Below are positions 1-9,414 of a DNA stretch of 64,000 bases, piece by piece. The notes under the pieces are model-generated. The model made no database searches and was not told the DNA's origin. It saw nothing but the letters and a program-made list of their open reading frames with translations. Both the position numbers and the translations under genes were made by a program. This DNA comes from Anastrepha obliqua (lineage: Eukaryota; Arthropoda; Insecta; Diptera; Tephritidae): assembly GCF_027943255.1 (NCBI RefSeq), contig NW_026562182.1, positions 806,001-870,000 on the forward strand. The letters run 5' to 3'. How positions within the stretch are numbered: position 1 is the first letter of the stretch; every line of letters starts with the position of its first letter.

Positions 1-922
1 GTTGAACTATTTATTACTTTTTTTTCACCAAAAAAAGAAGTGTGTCCAATAAAAGGCCAAGTACCTGGTAGTGCTGAAACAGAAAATGCTTTCGTCCACT
101 GCTTTTTTGGTTTGATAGTCGACACCTGTAATGCTAAGCCTTTGCTCATGGTTGGTCCTTGAGTGCTAACGCTGGTCAAAATGCTTTGTTAATTTAAATA
201 AATGCAAATGTTAATTTAAATAAACCCGGCTCGAAGGACCATGTAATCATCGGATGGCGACACAGATGTAGTGATTAAATGTGGTTCCTCCACGGTCACT
301 CCGATGATATTTTTATGGAAAGAAGAAAGTGTATTAGAGTTTTGTTGATATCATATTTATTTGTATTTCGATACACATTGATGATATATACAATAATACA
401 ATAAATTGATAAAAGTCTTAACTAACGCTGGTCGACACGTCCTGTACTTGTCATCTGGTATTTGGAAGTGATTCTGAACTGAGATTTTCAAACGAAAGTA
501 TCCTCGCCGAGCAGCGTTTAACACAGTTAACGTTTTAACTGTTCGGCGGGGAAATGCCGAGGTCAACGCACATAGGTAGATTTTGAAGATATATCGGTTA
601 AAATAAAAAAGTATATGTATTACACTGTGTAACACTGAAAAATACCTTAGCAGTAAAGCTCCTTTCCCTGTAGTATGACAAGAACTCTCATCACTTGTTT
701 GTATCTTATTGTGGGCTACACATTGACTTTATAGTTACAACAAATCTTGACCTTTCCCAAAGTAAAAATAGAGCCCATATTTCACTAGTATTTGCATAAA
801 AGTTACCTTAATCGATTTTGAAAAAAATGTTTTATATATAATAGAAAAATACTTACAGATATATTTGTTAAAAATACACCAAAAGCACAATAAATATGTA
901 TATACAGAAATTGATTAATTTA
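1..922. other. Unique flank, no gene recognised
   Basis: No coding frame here resembles a known protein. The stretch is AT-rich. A 9-base inverted pair (ATCATCGGA at 246-254, TCCGATGAT at 300-308) could form a small hairpin, but I cannot tie it to a known element end. A 92-codon minus-strand frame at 357-635 shows no motif and is treated as chance. Confidence 0.5.
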
Positions 923-1330
923 TTAGTTTTCGCCTTCTGAATTAAGGTGTTCTGTCACATCTTTGTCCATATATTTAAAGGGTACGAGCAGCTTAATTGT
1001 GTCTAGGCTAAACGACTTTGATGCTTTTTTCTTTCTTCTGCGATGAACTGAAATACTGCTCAAAAAGGGGTCCGAGCTCAACAACAATCGGTGGTATATG
1101 TCGCGATTGCACTCTTCACGAGAAAACTTCCGTGTATAATCTTCTCGATACATCCGGAAGTGCTTGTTGCGCGCCTCTTGAGCCTCCTCTGACAGTTGTC
1201 CTATTGGTAATAATGAGTTTTCAATTATAGCAGCGCCATGCAGTAGTATCTTGTGCATTGTGGGTGTCATCGGATGCCACGCGTAAAGCTTTATATATAA
1301 TTGGAAATTATGGAAAACATTTCAGACAAT
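923..1330 (-). pseudogene. Transib (RAG1-like) transposase, C-terminal fragment
   Basis: Minus-strand frame of about 130 codons ending at 923. It carries the Transib/RAG1 C-terminal signature in order: a WHP.TPTMHKILLHG segment, then LPIGQLSEEAQEARNK, then a basic YTRKFSR stretch and LLLSSDPF. In this family the SEE acidic pair lies where the third catalytic acid of RAG1 (Glu962) aligns; that alignment is from family knowledge. Upstream the frame closes at a stop near 1323, and no N-terminal catalytic domain or terminal repeat was found nearby, so it is a decayed fragment. The sequence differs clearly from the Transib in the tandem units (LPIGQLSEEAQEARNK against LSIGELSEEAAESCNK), so it belongs to a separate lineage. 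Confidence 0.85.
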
Positions 1331-2454
1331 TGAAGTCATAAAAGAGAATTCGAAGAACACACTCGAGCTTGACTTGTTTACAGTAGCACAGAAAACAAAC
1401 TATGTGACATATCACGCTGAAGTTTGCCATGTAAGCTTATAACAGTCTTACCAAAAAACACAAAATTTTTTTTTGCCATATGTCATCCGAGGACCGTTTT
1501 ATTGATACCGTCTCGTTCATATTTGAGCAGAAGACATATTGACTTTACACAAGCGTGTATCAAACCCTTTATATGACCCTCTATCCACAAGTATCTGCAG
1601 CTAACTTTTATGTACGTGGCGAGCTATTTGCACCAGGTATCATGTTCAACACTAACTTTCACTTGGACAGACTTCGAAATATACCAAACCGGGTTTTCAA
1701 AACCAAAAAAAAAAAATAAATTATACCCTAAATGAAATAGGCACCACTTATCCATTTATAACTATTAAAATCACAAACACCATTAACAAATGATAATATT
1801 CACCTGAAATATCATAATCCATCACGATTACTCAGCTCGGTAACTTAAATCCGTAAATATTCATGTTAAAACATACAATTTTACAGCGGTTAAACAAAAA
1901 CGATAACGTGCGTTTCGTAATGCAAAGTATGGGATTGACCGTAGGAGGTTGAATTATTGTTCCTCGGTCTATTTTCAAGTTGTGGGAGTGCTTTTTTTTT
2001 GTATTGTAGTTGTGAGAACTTTCTGAAATCCAATTATGGCCGCCTAAATAGCTTAAATCTACCTATGTGCAACGGCCATAACGTTGCAGCGACTGGTGGT
2101 TTACAACAGGCGGAACGGTAGGCGCTATTAACAGTAGGGTGGCTAAAAATTTATAAGAATTTAGGGTGTGTGTTTTAGGTGAAAGTAACCACCAATTGAC
2201 AAGTATAATGATATTATTTTACATAAAATTCTGCTTGTTTTTCAGCTATTTCCAAAAATGTCTCCGCTATCCTCTTCCATGCGCTTTTTAGGTCTCGCCT
2301 TATATTTTTTAGGAAATGTTCAACATCTGGATAGTCTTAAATAATAACACAGTGGTTTCTTGCTGCAGCTCCAATAACAACCTCGCAGACTATCTTTACA
2401 CAAATCGAAGATTTTTCTCTAGTAGCTATCTTGAGCTTTAAGCCAACCAATGGC
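1331..2454. other. No recognisable gene
   Basis: AT-rich sequence with A/T runs and no frame that looks coding. It separates the Transib fragment from the LINE fragments. It could hold more decayed Transib or LINE sequence, but I see no motif that supports this. Confidence 0.4.
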
Positions 2455-3780
2455 TTCATCTTCTTCTTAAATGGTGCGATAACCGCTTACGCGATTTTGG
2501 CTGAGTTTAACTGTCTACAGTGACGTGGGTGCCGATACGAGAGTGCGCCGACTGTTTGTATGAAGACAGGAGGTACTTCGTTTTGTCCTCGTTCACCACC
2601 TCACCCGTTCGCTTTGCCTCTTTATCCAGTTTGGAGAAGGCAGAACTAACAGCGCGGTTGTTAAGGCCGATGATATCGATATCATCGGCATACGCCAACA
2701 ATTGTACGCTCTTATAAAATATTGTGCCTAAGCGGTTAAGTTCTGCGGCTCGTACCATGCTCTCCAACATCAGGTAAAAGAAGTCACACGACAGCGAGTC
2801 ACCCTGTCTGAAACCTCGTTTGGTATCAAACGGCTCGGAGAGATCCTTCCCAATTTTGACGGCGCTGCTGGTGTTGAGCAACGTCATCTTGCAAAGCCGT
2901 ATTAGTTTTGTGGGGATACCAAATTCAGACATCGCGGCATACAAGTAACTCCTTTCCGTACTGTCGAATGCAGCTTTGATATCAACGAAAAGATGGTGTG
3001 TGACGATTTTCCTTTAATGGGTCTTTTCCAAGATTTGGCGTGTTGTAAATATTTAGTCGACGGTAGACTTTCCAGGTCTGAAGCCACACTGATAAGGTCC
3101 AATCAGTTGGTTGACGGTGGGCTTCAGCCTTTCACACAATACGCTCGCTAGAACCTTAGAGTCGATAATTAGAAGACTAACCCCGCGGTAATTGGCACAG
3201 ATTGCAGGATCGCCCTTCTTATAGATTGGGCAGAGCACACTTAAATTCCAATCGGCAGGCATGCTTTCATCCGACCATATTTTGCATAGGAGCTGATGCA
3301 TGCACCTTACCAGCTCCTCGCCGCCATGTTTGAATAGTTCAGCCGGCAGTCCGTCGGCGCCCGCGGCTTTGTTGCTCCTTAGCCGCGATATTATTATTCT
3401 CACCTCGTCATGGTCGGGTAGCGGAACGACGATTCCGTCGTCAACGATTGGGGTATCGGGATCTTCACATTCTCAGAGACATGCGCAGCTATCACTGTTT
3501 AACAGGTTCGAGAAGTGATTGCTTGCATAATTTAAGATTGCTCTGTACGTCAGTCACCAGTACGCCGTCTTTGTTCTTACAGGAAAACGTCCCGGTCTTA
3601 AAACCTTCTGTAGGCCGCCGAACTTTCTGGTAGAATTTTCGGGCGTTGTTCCTATTGGCCAGCATCTCAAGCTCTCCGCACTCACGTATTTCGGCCTCTC
3701 GTTTCTTCTTTCGGATACTACGTCTCTATTCCTTTTTTAGCTCTCTATAGCGATCCCACATGGCTCGCGTCATGGCGCAA
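2455..3780 (-). pseudogene. LINE reverse transcriptase fragment, minus copy
   Basis: Three overlapping minus-strand frames (3403-3053, 3102-2902, 2944-2507) together read as the reverse transcriptase of a non-LTR retrotransposon. Visible in order are a KAAGADGLPAELFK fingers motif, a CPIYKKGDP.....NYRGVSLL segment, QCGFRPGKSTVD, a RGFRQGDSLSCDFF block and the catalytic LLAYADDIDIIG (YADD) followed by VNEDKTKYL. Frame changes near 3055-3100 and 2940 break the gene. After the reverse transcriptase it jumps to a 3' terminal-looking segment near 2460-2510, implying an internal deletion. It lies head to head with a second copy of the same element starting at about 3786. The clade (Jockey/I/R1-like against others) cannot be fixed by eye. 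Confidence 0.8.
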
Positions 3781-3900
3781 CATGAACCGTGTGAGATCGC
3801 TACCGGGAGCTAGAAATGGAAGAGAGACGTATTATCAAAATGAAGAAACGAGACACCGAAACACGTGAGTACAGGAAAAACTCCCGAAAATTCTACAAGA
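3660..3900. repeat. Head-to-head LINE junction (inverted repeat)
   Basis: The minus-strand sequence running down from about 3780 and the plus-strand sequence running up from about 3786 are imperfect copies. Both read through a GATCGCTA..GAGCTA start, an arginine/lysine/glutamate-rich stretch (RDTETREYRKNSRKFYKK on the plus side) and a KFYKKVR or KFYQKVR motif. The junction at about 3780-3786 is therefore the centre of an inverted repeat made by two fragments of one LINE, truncated at nearly the same place. Confidence 0.7.
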
Positions 3901-5180
3901 AAGTTCGATAGCTTGGGGAATGTTTCAAGGCCGGGGCGATTTCTAACATCCAGAGCGTGCTTGAACTATGGAGATAACGCTTCTCCAACCGGCTTAATGC
4001 TGACAACTGCGCATGTCACAGAGAATGAGAAAATTCCGATACCCCAATCGTTGACGACGGAAATGTCGTTGTGCTACCCGACCAAGACGAGGTAAGAATA
4101 GCGATAACGCGGCTTAAGTAACGCCGTGGGAGCTGACGCGGTCGAACAAATGCATGCCTGCAGATTGGGATTTAAGCGTACTTTGCCCACTTTATAAGAA
4201 AGATGACACTGCAATCTGTACAAATTACACGGGACTAGTCTCCTAAATATCGCCTATAAGTTTCAAGCGATCGTATTGTGCGATCGCAGCACCATCAGAA
4301 TTGGGAAGGATCTCTCCGAACCGTTTGATACCAAACCAGCTTTTAGACAGGGCGACTCGCTGTCGTATGACTTCTTAAGCCTAACATTGGAAAAGATTGT
4401 GCAGAACTTAATAGCTCAGGCATAATTTTTCATTGGAGCGTACAATTTTTGACATATGCCGATGATATTAATATCATTCCAAACAGTTTTGTATCCAGTG
4501 AAAGGGTATGGTGGTGAACGAGCACAAAACGAAGTACCTCCATTTGTCAAACAAAAAATCGGCGCACTCGCATATCCGCGCGTCACTGTTCACAGTGATG
4601 ATTTCGAGGTTGTAAAAAACTTCGTTTATCTAGGAACCAGCATTAACACCGATAGCAGTGTCGGCCTTAAAATCCAACATAGAATCTCTCATTCCAGCAA
4701 GTGCTACTTTGGACTAAGTAGGCAATTGAGTAGTAAAGTCCTCTCTCGACGAACAAATCGAACCCTTTACAAGGCACTCATCATTCCCGTCTTATCATTT
4801 GGCGCAGAAGCGTGGATGATGACAATATCTGATGAATCGTTGGTTGGAGTGTTTCAGAGATAGATTCTGCGGAAGATTTTTGGACTTTAGCACGTTATTG
4901 ACGGCTAGTATCGAAAGCGATGGAACAGTGAGCGGTATGAACTTTACGATGGCATAGACATAATGAAGCGACTCATGTCATCCGAATGGATACAAACGCT
5001 CCGGCTCTGAAAGTATTCGATGCGGTACCAGCTGGTGGTAACAGAGGAAGAGGAAGGCCTCCTGTGCTTTGTAAATCTTAGGTGGAGAAGGACTTGGCTT
5101 CACTTGGTGTTTCCAACTGGCGCCGGTTAGCACGAAAGAGAAACGACCGGCGCGCTATGTTAAACATGCCCACGCTTTAG
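3786..5180 (+). pseudogene. LINE fragment, plus copy, with C-terminal region
   Basis: Same element as the minus copy, in opposite orientation. The charged linker at 3798-3917 stops at TAG. After several frame changes there is a degenerate TYADDINII catalytic motif near 4450. An open stretch at 4550-4861 follows, with the post-reverse-transcriptase features VVKNFVYLGTSI, YFGLSRQLSSKVLSRRT, TLYKALIIPVLSFGAEAW and VFQR. The C-terminal tail (HVIRMDTNAPALKVFDA, RGRGRPP, GVSNWRRLARKR) runs to about 5160. The fingers region is heavily deleted. It ends just before the tandem array. Confidence 0.8.
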
Positions 5181-5195
5181 CGATTATTGTGCCAA

Positions 5196-5465
5196 TCAAA
5201 ATGAATAAGCAATGGCTGTTGCAGCCATAATCCCTTTGAAGTCTATTCCTGGTGAAGGTCCTAGATGCTCTGCCTTCTCTTCCAATTTCGTCCATGATTC
5301 CTCGGCTCGTAGCTGGAACACATATTCGTCTATATCGATATCCTATATTTTAGTAGCCTCGCTCTGCTTTGCATGCAAGTTGGCTTTGTTTTCAGAGATT
5401 GGCAAGCTGCGAAGTTCTAACTCCTTCTAATGTTGATGTATCTTAAGTTTGGTCAACCTTGCCAT
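5196..5465 (-). pseudogene. Unidentified minus-strand reading frame, degenerate
   Basis: From an ATG at 5465 the minus strand reads about 90 codons (MARLTKLKIHQH, stop, KELELRSLPISENKANL, HAKQSEATKI, stop, DIDIDEYVFQLRAEESW, then KLEEKAEHLGPSPGIDF) with only two stops. Codon coherence across those stops suggests an old protein-coding piece. The charged, helical, leucine-rich composition would fit an LTR-retrotransposon gag N-terminus, but I recognise no family. Equivalent frames: 22783-23081 and 48958-49256, where the distal end differs by a 20-base length change. Confidence 0.4.
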
Positions 5466-5650
5466 TTTTACGATTCTGTTCTGTGGAACCTTATGCAAGA
5501 ATCCCACTTCTGACCAGAATTGTTACGAAATTGTTACGTATCTATCCTTTTAAAACGTCTGTCAATTATTCCTCTCTGTGCGATCACTAGATTGTTTAAT
5601 AAGTCAAACTAATGGATATACAACTTATATAATATATAGGTACATATATA

Positions 5651-6405
5651 AAGGGTTTTTCAATTGGCGCGGGTCGATTTTGGCGCCCTGTGGCAGCCAT
5701 TTTGTTTTGGTGACATCTGTCAAATCTTTTGTTTATTATTCAGTTGTTTATGCCAAATCATCATAGCAAGTTACACGATTGAACAGCACGTTCAAATGAT
5801 AAAACTTTATTATCAAAATGAGTGTTCATTAACGCAAACGTTGCGCGCATTGCACCCATTTTTCGGTAGACGTGGTGGCCCTTCAAAGTCGACTCTTCAA
5901 CGTTTGGTGGCCAAATTTGAGACGACCGGGTCAGTAAACAATCAGCCAACACCCGTACGTTCAAGGAACGCAAGATCAGCCGAGAAAATTGCCGCGGTCC
6001 GTGAAAGTGTACAGCAGAACCCGAGGCAGTCTATTCCTCGCCGTGCACAAGAACTTGGCCTTTCGCGGACTTCAACTTGGCGAATTTTGCGTCGGGACTT
6101 GGGCCTTCACCGGTACAAGATCCAACTGACCCAGGAGCTCAAAGTTGATGACCATAGACAACGCCGTTTGTTTGGGCGAAAAATCATCTTTAGTTTGGAT
6201 GAATGGCTGTGTTAACAAACAAAATTGCCGTATATGGGACGACACCAATCCACACGAGGTTCACCAGGTGATAATGCATTCTCAAAAAGTTACCGTTTGG
6301 TGTGGATTCTGGGCCGGCGGCGTCATTGGTCCGTACTTTTTTGAAAACGACGTTGGTGAGGTGGTCACCGTCAACAGCGAGCGCTACACAACGATGATAA
6401 CCAAT
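5651..6405 (+). mobile_element. Truncated DD41D mariner-group element (rosa-like 1)
   Basis: Begins at a TA followed by AAGGGTTTTTCAATTGGCGC, a plausible 5' terminus. The transposase relic runs from 5763: a helix-turn-helix region (ASYTIEQHVQMIKLYY, GGPSKSTLQRLVAKFE), a second DNA-binding half (SIPRRAQELGLSRTSTWRIL), then KIQLTQELK. The chain then breaks: after KIIFS the first catalytic SDEAHF motif is lost by deletion and frame change, and the plus frame resumes as MNGCVNKQNCRIW and VTVWCGFWAGGVIGPYFFE. The match ends at about 6405, so the second and third catalytic Asp and the 3' terminus are missing. In unit A the initiator ATG is ATA at 5763-5765; units B and C keep ATG. Confidence 0.8.
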
Positions 6406-6509
6406 TTGCCTCTTTGGCCGAGCTCCTCCTCCTATCTGTGGTGTAGGTCTTGTTTTTATTTCACAAATAAAGGGATACACAGCTTTAAGCCGACTCCGAA
6501 CCGCAAATA
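6406..6509. repeat. Dispersed repeat, left half
   Basis: Non-coding sequence ending in CCGACTCCGAACCGCAAATA, interrupted at a TA by the next element. It continues at 7812 with TTTTTTATGAGGAGC. The split repeat resembles a dispersed fly repeat known to me from memory, possibly SINE-like; that label is tentative. Copies: 24022-24125 and 50197-50300. Confidence 0.5.
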
Positions 6510-7811
6510 CAGGGTGGCTGATGAAAGCCGCTACCAAAAAAAAATTGAATAACTTTTTTTCTTTTTAAGTTATCTGTTCCATTTTTGTTTTAATTTGCAG
6601 ATTGATCTTTAAAATTTATTAAAATGGATAACTGGGACACGCAAACAAGAATTTGGATAGTCCGCCGCTATCACGCACTGGAGTCCGTAGTTTTGGTACA
6701 GAGAGAGTACAGGCGGATGTTTGGCGCCGATCCCCCGAGCAGATGGACCATAATGAGACTGGTGAATAATTTTGCTGAGCAAGGAACAGTCGCAAGAAGG
6801 CCTTATCATCGAAACCCACCAGTTCGACGGAGGAAACGATCGCTGCTGTAGCTGCAGCTATACAAAGCAATCCAAGGGTTTCAACAAGAAGCTTATCTGC
6901 TCAACTTGGTGTCAGCCGACAGTCTTTGCAAACAATAATGCACAAAGATTTAGACTTATTTCCCTACAAAATTCAAATGGTTAACAAACTGAATGCAGCA
7001 GACTTGCCGATTCGCTTGGAATTTTGCCAGAAGATCCTGCAAATGGTGGAAGAAGACCAAAACATGTTAAACTGCCTTTTCATGTCTGATGAGGCCCATT
7101 TCGATTTAAACGGCAATGTGAACAAACAAAATTGTCGAATATGGAGTACTTCTAACCCACAGATACTCCACGAGACGGAATTGCATCCTCTTCGCGTGAC
7201 AGTGTGGTGTGCGGTTTCTTCACGCTGTATTGTCGGGCCTTATTTTTTTGAAAAAAATGGTCACACCGTTACGGTTACTGGAGACCGTTATTTGAAAATG
7301 CTGAAAGAATTTTTCTATCCAGAACTACGCCGAAAGAGAATTTCTTTCAACTCTGTGTGGTTTCAACAAGATGGGGTAACGTCTCACATAGCCCAGACTG
7401 TTATGACAGAGTTGCGACGAAAATTTCCCAATAAACTGATTTCAAGAAACTCCGAATTTCGTTGGCCCCCCAGGTCGCCTGACCTTACTGCACCTGACTT
7501 TTTCTTGTGGGGTTTATGTAAACAAGAAGTTTATAAAACAAAGCCAACAAATTTGGATGAACTAAAACAATCCATTCGGGCTGTTCCTGTCGCAACTCTC
7601 AAAGCAGCAATGAACAACTTTTTACTAAGATGCCGCACTTGTGTCAACGAGCATGGGGGGCATTTAAATTCAATTATTTTTAAAACTAGTTAAGCTACAT
7701 TTAATAAAATTTAATGACCTTCAACTTGAAAAAAAAAAAATAAATGAATTCCATACACTAAAAAAAAGTTATTTGAGTTTCTTAATGTAGCAAAATTCAT
7801 CATCCACCCTG
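6510..7811 (+). mobile_element. Full-length DD41D element (rosa-like 2), TA-flanked
   Basis: 1,302-bp element with inverted termini starting CAGGGTGGCTGATGAA at 6510 and ending in the complement at 7811 (one base differs on the right in unit A; the match is exact in B and C). It is flanked by TA on both sides (6508-6509, 7812-7813), the Tc1/mariner target site. It carries one transposase gene in the same orientation and sits inside a dispersed repeat that can be rejoined across it. Confidence 0.93.
6624..7693 (+). pseudogene. DD41D transposase with one frameshift
   Basis: Transposase of the IS630-Tc1-mariner superfamily, which cuts and pastes its element at TA. ATG at 6624 opens the DNA-binding region (MDNWDTQTRIWIVRRYHALE, then PPSRWTIMRLVNNFAEQGTV) and the frame ends at a stop at 6849. 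The chain resumes in another frame from about 6830 (EETIAAVAAAIQSNPRVSTR) to 7693. Catalytic motifs are present: SDEAHF, WFQQDGVTSH and PPRSPDLTAPDFFLWG. Counting from QQD to the Asp of APDFFLW gives 41 residues, the DD41D spacing of the rosa family. One small deletion near 6825 appears to be the only inactivating lesion shared by all three copies. Unit A also lacks 12 bp (four codons) near 7580. Confidence 0.9.
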
Positions 7812-8460
7812 TATTTTTTATGAGGAGCTTTTACATGGCATAAATGCACGCGGAGGTTTGCCATTGCCTGACGAGGGATGCCGTTGCCTGCAGTATAACT
7901 TGCTTTAGTAAATGTCAACACTTACTCGCTTTTACATGCTTAATTTACAACTGAATACCCTATACGCATGCTCTCTGCTTAAATGCGCTTACTTCATAAC
8001 TATTGTAATTTCTAGATTTGACAACTCGTATCTTCTGGCGACTTCTGGCTCGCCTTGTTCGAATTCTTGTTTTTAGTTTTTGTTGCCAGTCGGTTCACGA
8101 AGTTTCGTGTTTTGCTACAATATATAGCATTACGAGTGGTGACTGGGGAGACAGTAAAGTTTTGTTTAGATTCTCTCACGACTTTAAGTCACCAGTCTCA
8201 GATAGTGCGTATCCGAAGATGGTGCGTATCACAAAAGCAGACGAAAACAATTCATTCTTACGTTCGTAGCTGCAACTTAACAATTTAGTTTTCGTTGCGT
8301 TGTATTAGGAATGGAATACTCTTCAAAAAAAAAAGTTAATACAACAAAAATTTCAAGAAATATTTGGTTTTTGGTAACAAATTGGTCTTCTTTCAGTGAG
8401 ATGCTAGTTAGAGAATCGGAAGTTAATCCAAACCAAAGCAAAGGGTGCTCCTGTATTCGG
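7812..8460. other. Dispersed repeat, right half, then no gene
   Basis: 7812-7930 is the right half of the repeat interrupted by the DD41D element. The TTAA at 7974-7977 is the empty site of the 727-bp element found in unit B. 8018-8269 is open on the plus strand for 83 codons but has no motif; it includes AGTGGTGACTGGGGAGAC and may be an LTR or untranslated piece. No product is assigned. Confidence 0.45.
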
Positions 8461-8820
8461 TGCTGAAAAACTCTCATGAGACGAAGTGGCCAATAAATTG
8501 AATGCGTTGGGGCCCCGCAAAGAAGTGGTATTGAATGCAAAAAGGTGAGTATGACGCCGTTGCGCGCTCGGTAATGTCTGTTACTTTCATTTATGTTAAT
8601 GACGGATTTATTTATTAATATACATACATGAATATATACATACAATAGCAATTTTCAATATGCGATTACCAAATCAACCAAAGAGTAGGCCGAAGCAACA
8701 ACAAATCATTCTGAGGCTTCGAAAAAACTGGAGGAAGCTGTAACAATGCAGTCTGTGGCAATAAAAGCCATTACGGAAAGTGGCGCGGAATTGCCGCAGC
8801 TTTATCAATACAAGCTGTAG
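8461..8820 (+). pseudogene. Myb/SANT-like DNA-binding protein relic
   Basis: A plus-strand frame reads DEVANKLNALGPRKEV around 8485-8530. This matches the core of the Myb/SANT-like (Myb_DNA-bind_5, zeste/NAIF1-type) domain, in which ANKLNALGPP precedes a W.KVWADLK motif. A GTGAGT donor-like site follows at 8546. In unit A about 97 bp carrying the next exon start are deleted; units B and C still read WADLKCRAKRNIADNQ there. Downstream codons (EASKKLEEAVTMQSVAIKAI) fit the coiled tail of such proteins. Proteins of this type occur in Harbinger-type transposons and as host regulators; which this was is unknown. Confidence 0.5.
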
Positions 8821-8849
8821 TTAAAAATTTAAATGAAATTTTCCAAAAC

Positions 8850-9162
8850 AAAATATACAAGCAAGCCATATTATTTTTGTAGTAATTCTTAGCTATCCTG
8901 GTTTAGAAAAACTTCACTACAATTTTTTATATGGTTTCTTTGGTTTTATGGTTTTTTTGTTTTCCTACTCGCCTCGCTGTAAAAATTAAATAAAAATATT
9001 GTGTTTTATCGCAAATTTTCTGCAATTTGCATTCGTATATTTGAATTGGGTATTATGAATGAGTATAATTAAATGAGTATTGTTATTTTTAATTTCATTT
9101 ATTGTATATTGAGATAATTGAATGAAAGAGAATACATCATTAAAATAAAAGCACATACGAGG
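8850..9162. other. AT-rich spacer, no gene
   Basis: Very AT-rich sequence with short repeats of ATGAGTAT and ATAATTGAATGA. A 61-codon minus-strand frame here is low complexity and not credible as a gene. Confidence 0.5.
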
Positions 9163-9165
9163 TCT

Positions 9166-9262
9166 GTTCAAAAAATAAGGTGAAGGTTTGAAATTTCGAG
9201 GGCTACGTAGGAGGTGTGCTTAAAAAATAGGGTAAATTTTTAAATTTCGCGGGCTACGTACG
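9166..9262. repeat. Two degenerate mariner-type termini in tandem
   Basis: ACGAGGTCTGTTCAAAAAAT at about 9168 and AGGAGGTGTGCTTAAAAAAT at about 9207 start two imperfect direct copies of about 40 bp, each ending GGGCTACGT. Both resemble the terminus of the DD34D mariner at 13615 (CGAGGTGTGTTCAAAAAGTA), but no transposase lies beside them. They look like solo ends left by deletion. Confidence 0.5.
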
Positions 9263-9414
9263 TTCGAATTTCGATTACTATTTTTTATGTTGGTACACTC
9301 GTCTCGAAGATATGTTCATGGTTTTAGCAATATACTAGCATGTTTAGTTTGTTTGTGAGAGGCATAATTAAGACAAGTGTTTTGCGTGTTCGGCGATTTT
9401 CTGCATATTATATA

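Noticed and set aside
246..308. Transposon terminus formed by the ATCATCGGA inverted pair
   Set aside because: Only nine bases match, with no target duplication or partner end.
6190..6537. 115-codon minus-strand frame
   Set aside because: Antisense of the DD41D transposase relic; no independent features. The same holds for its copies at 23806 and 49981.
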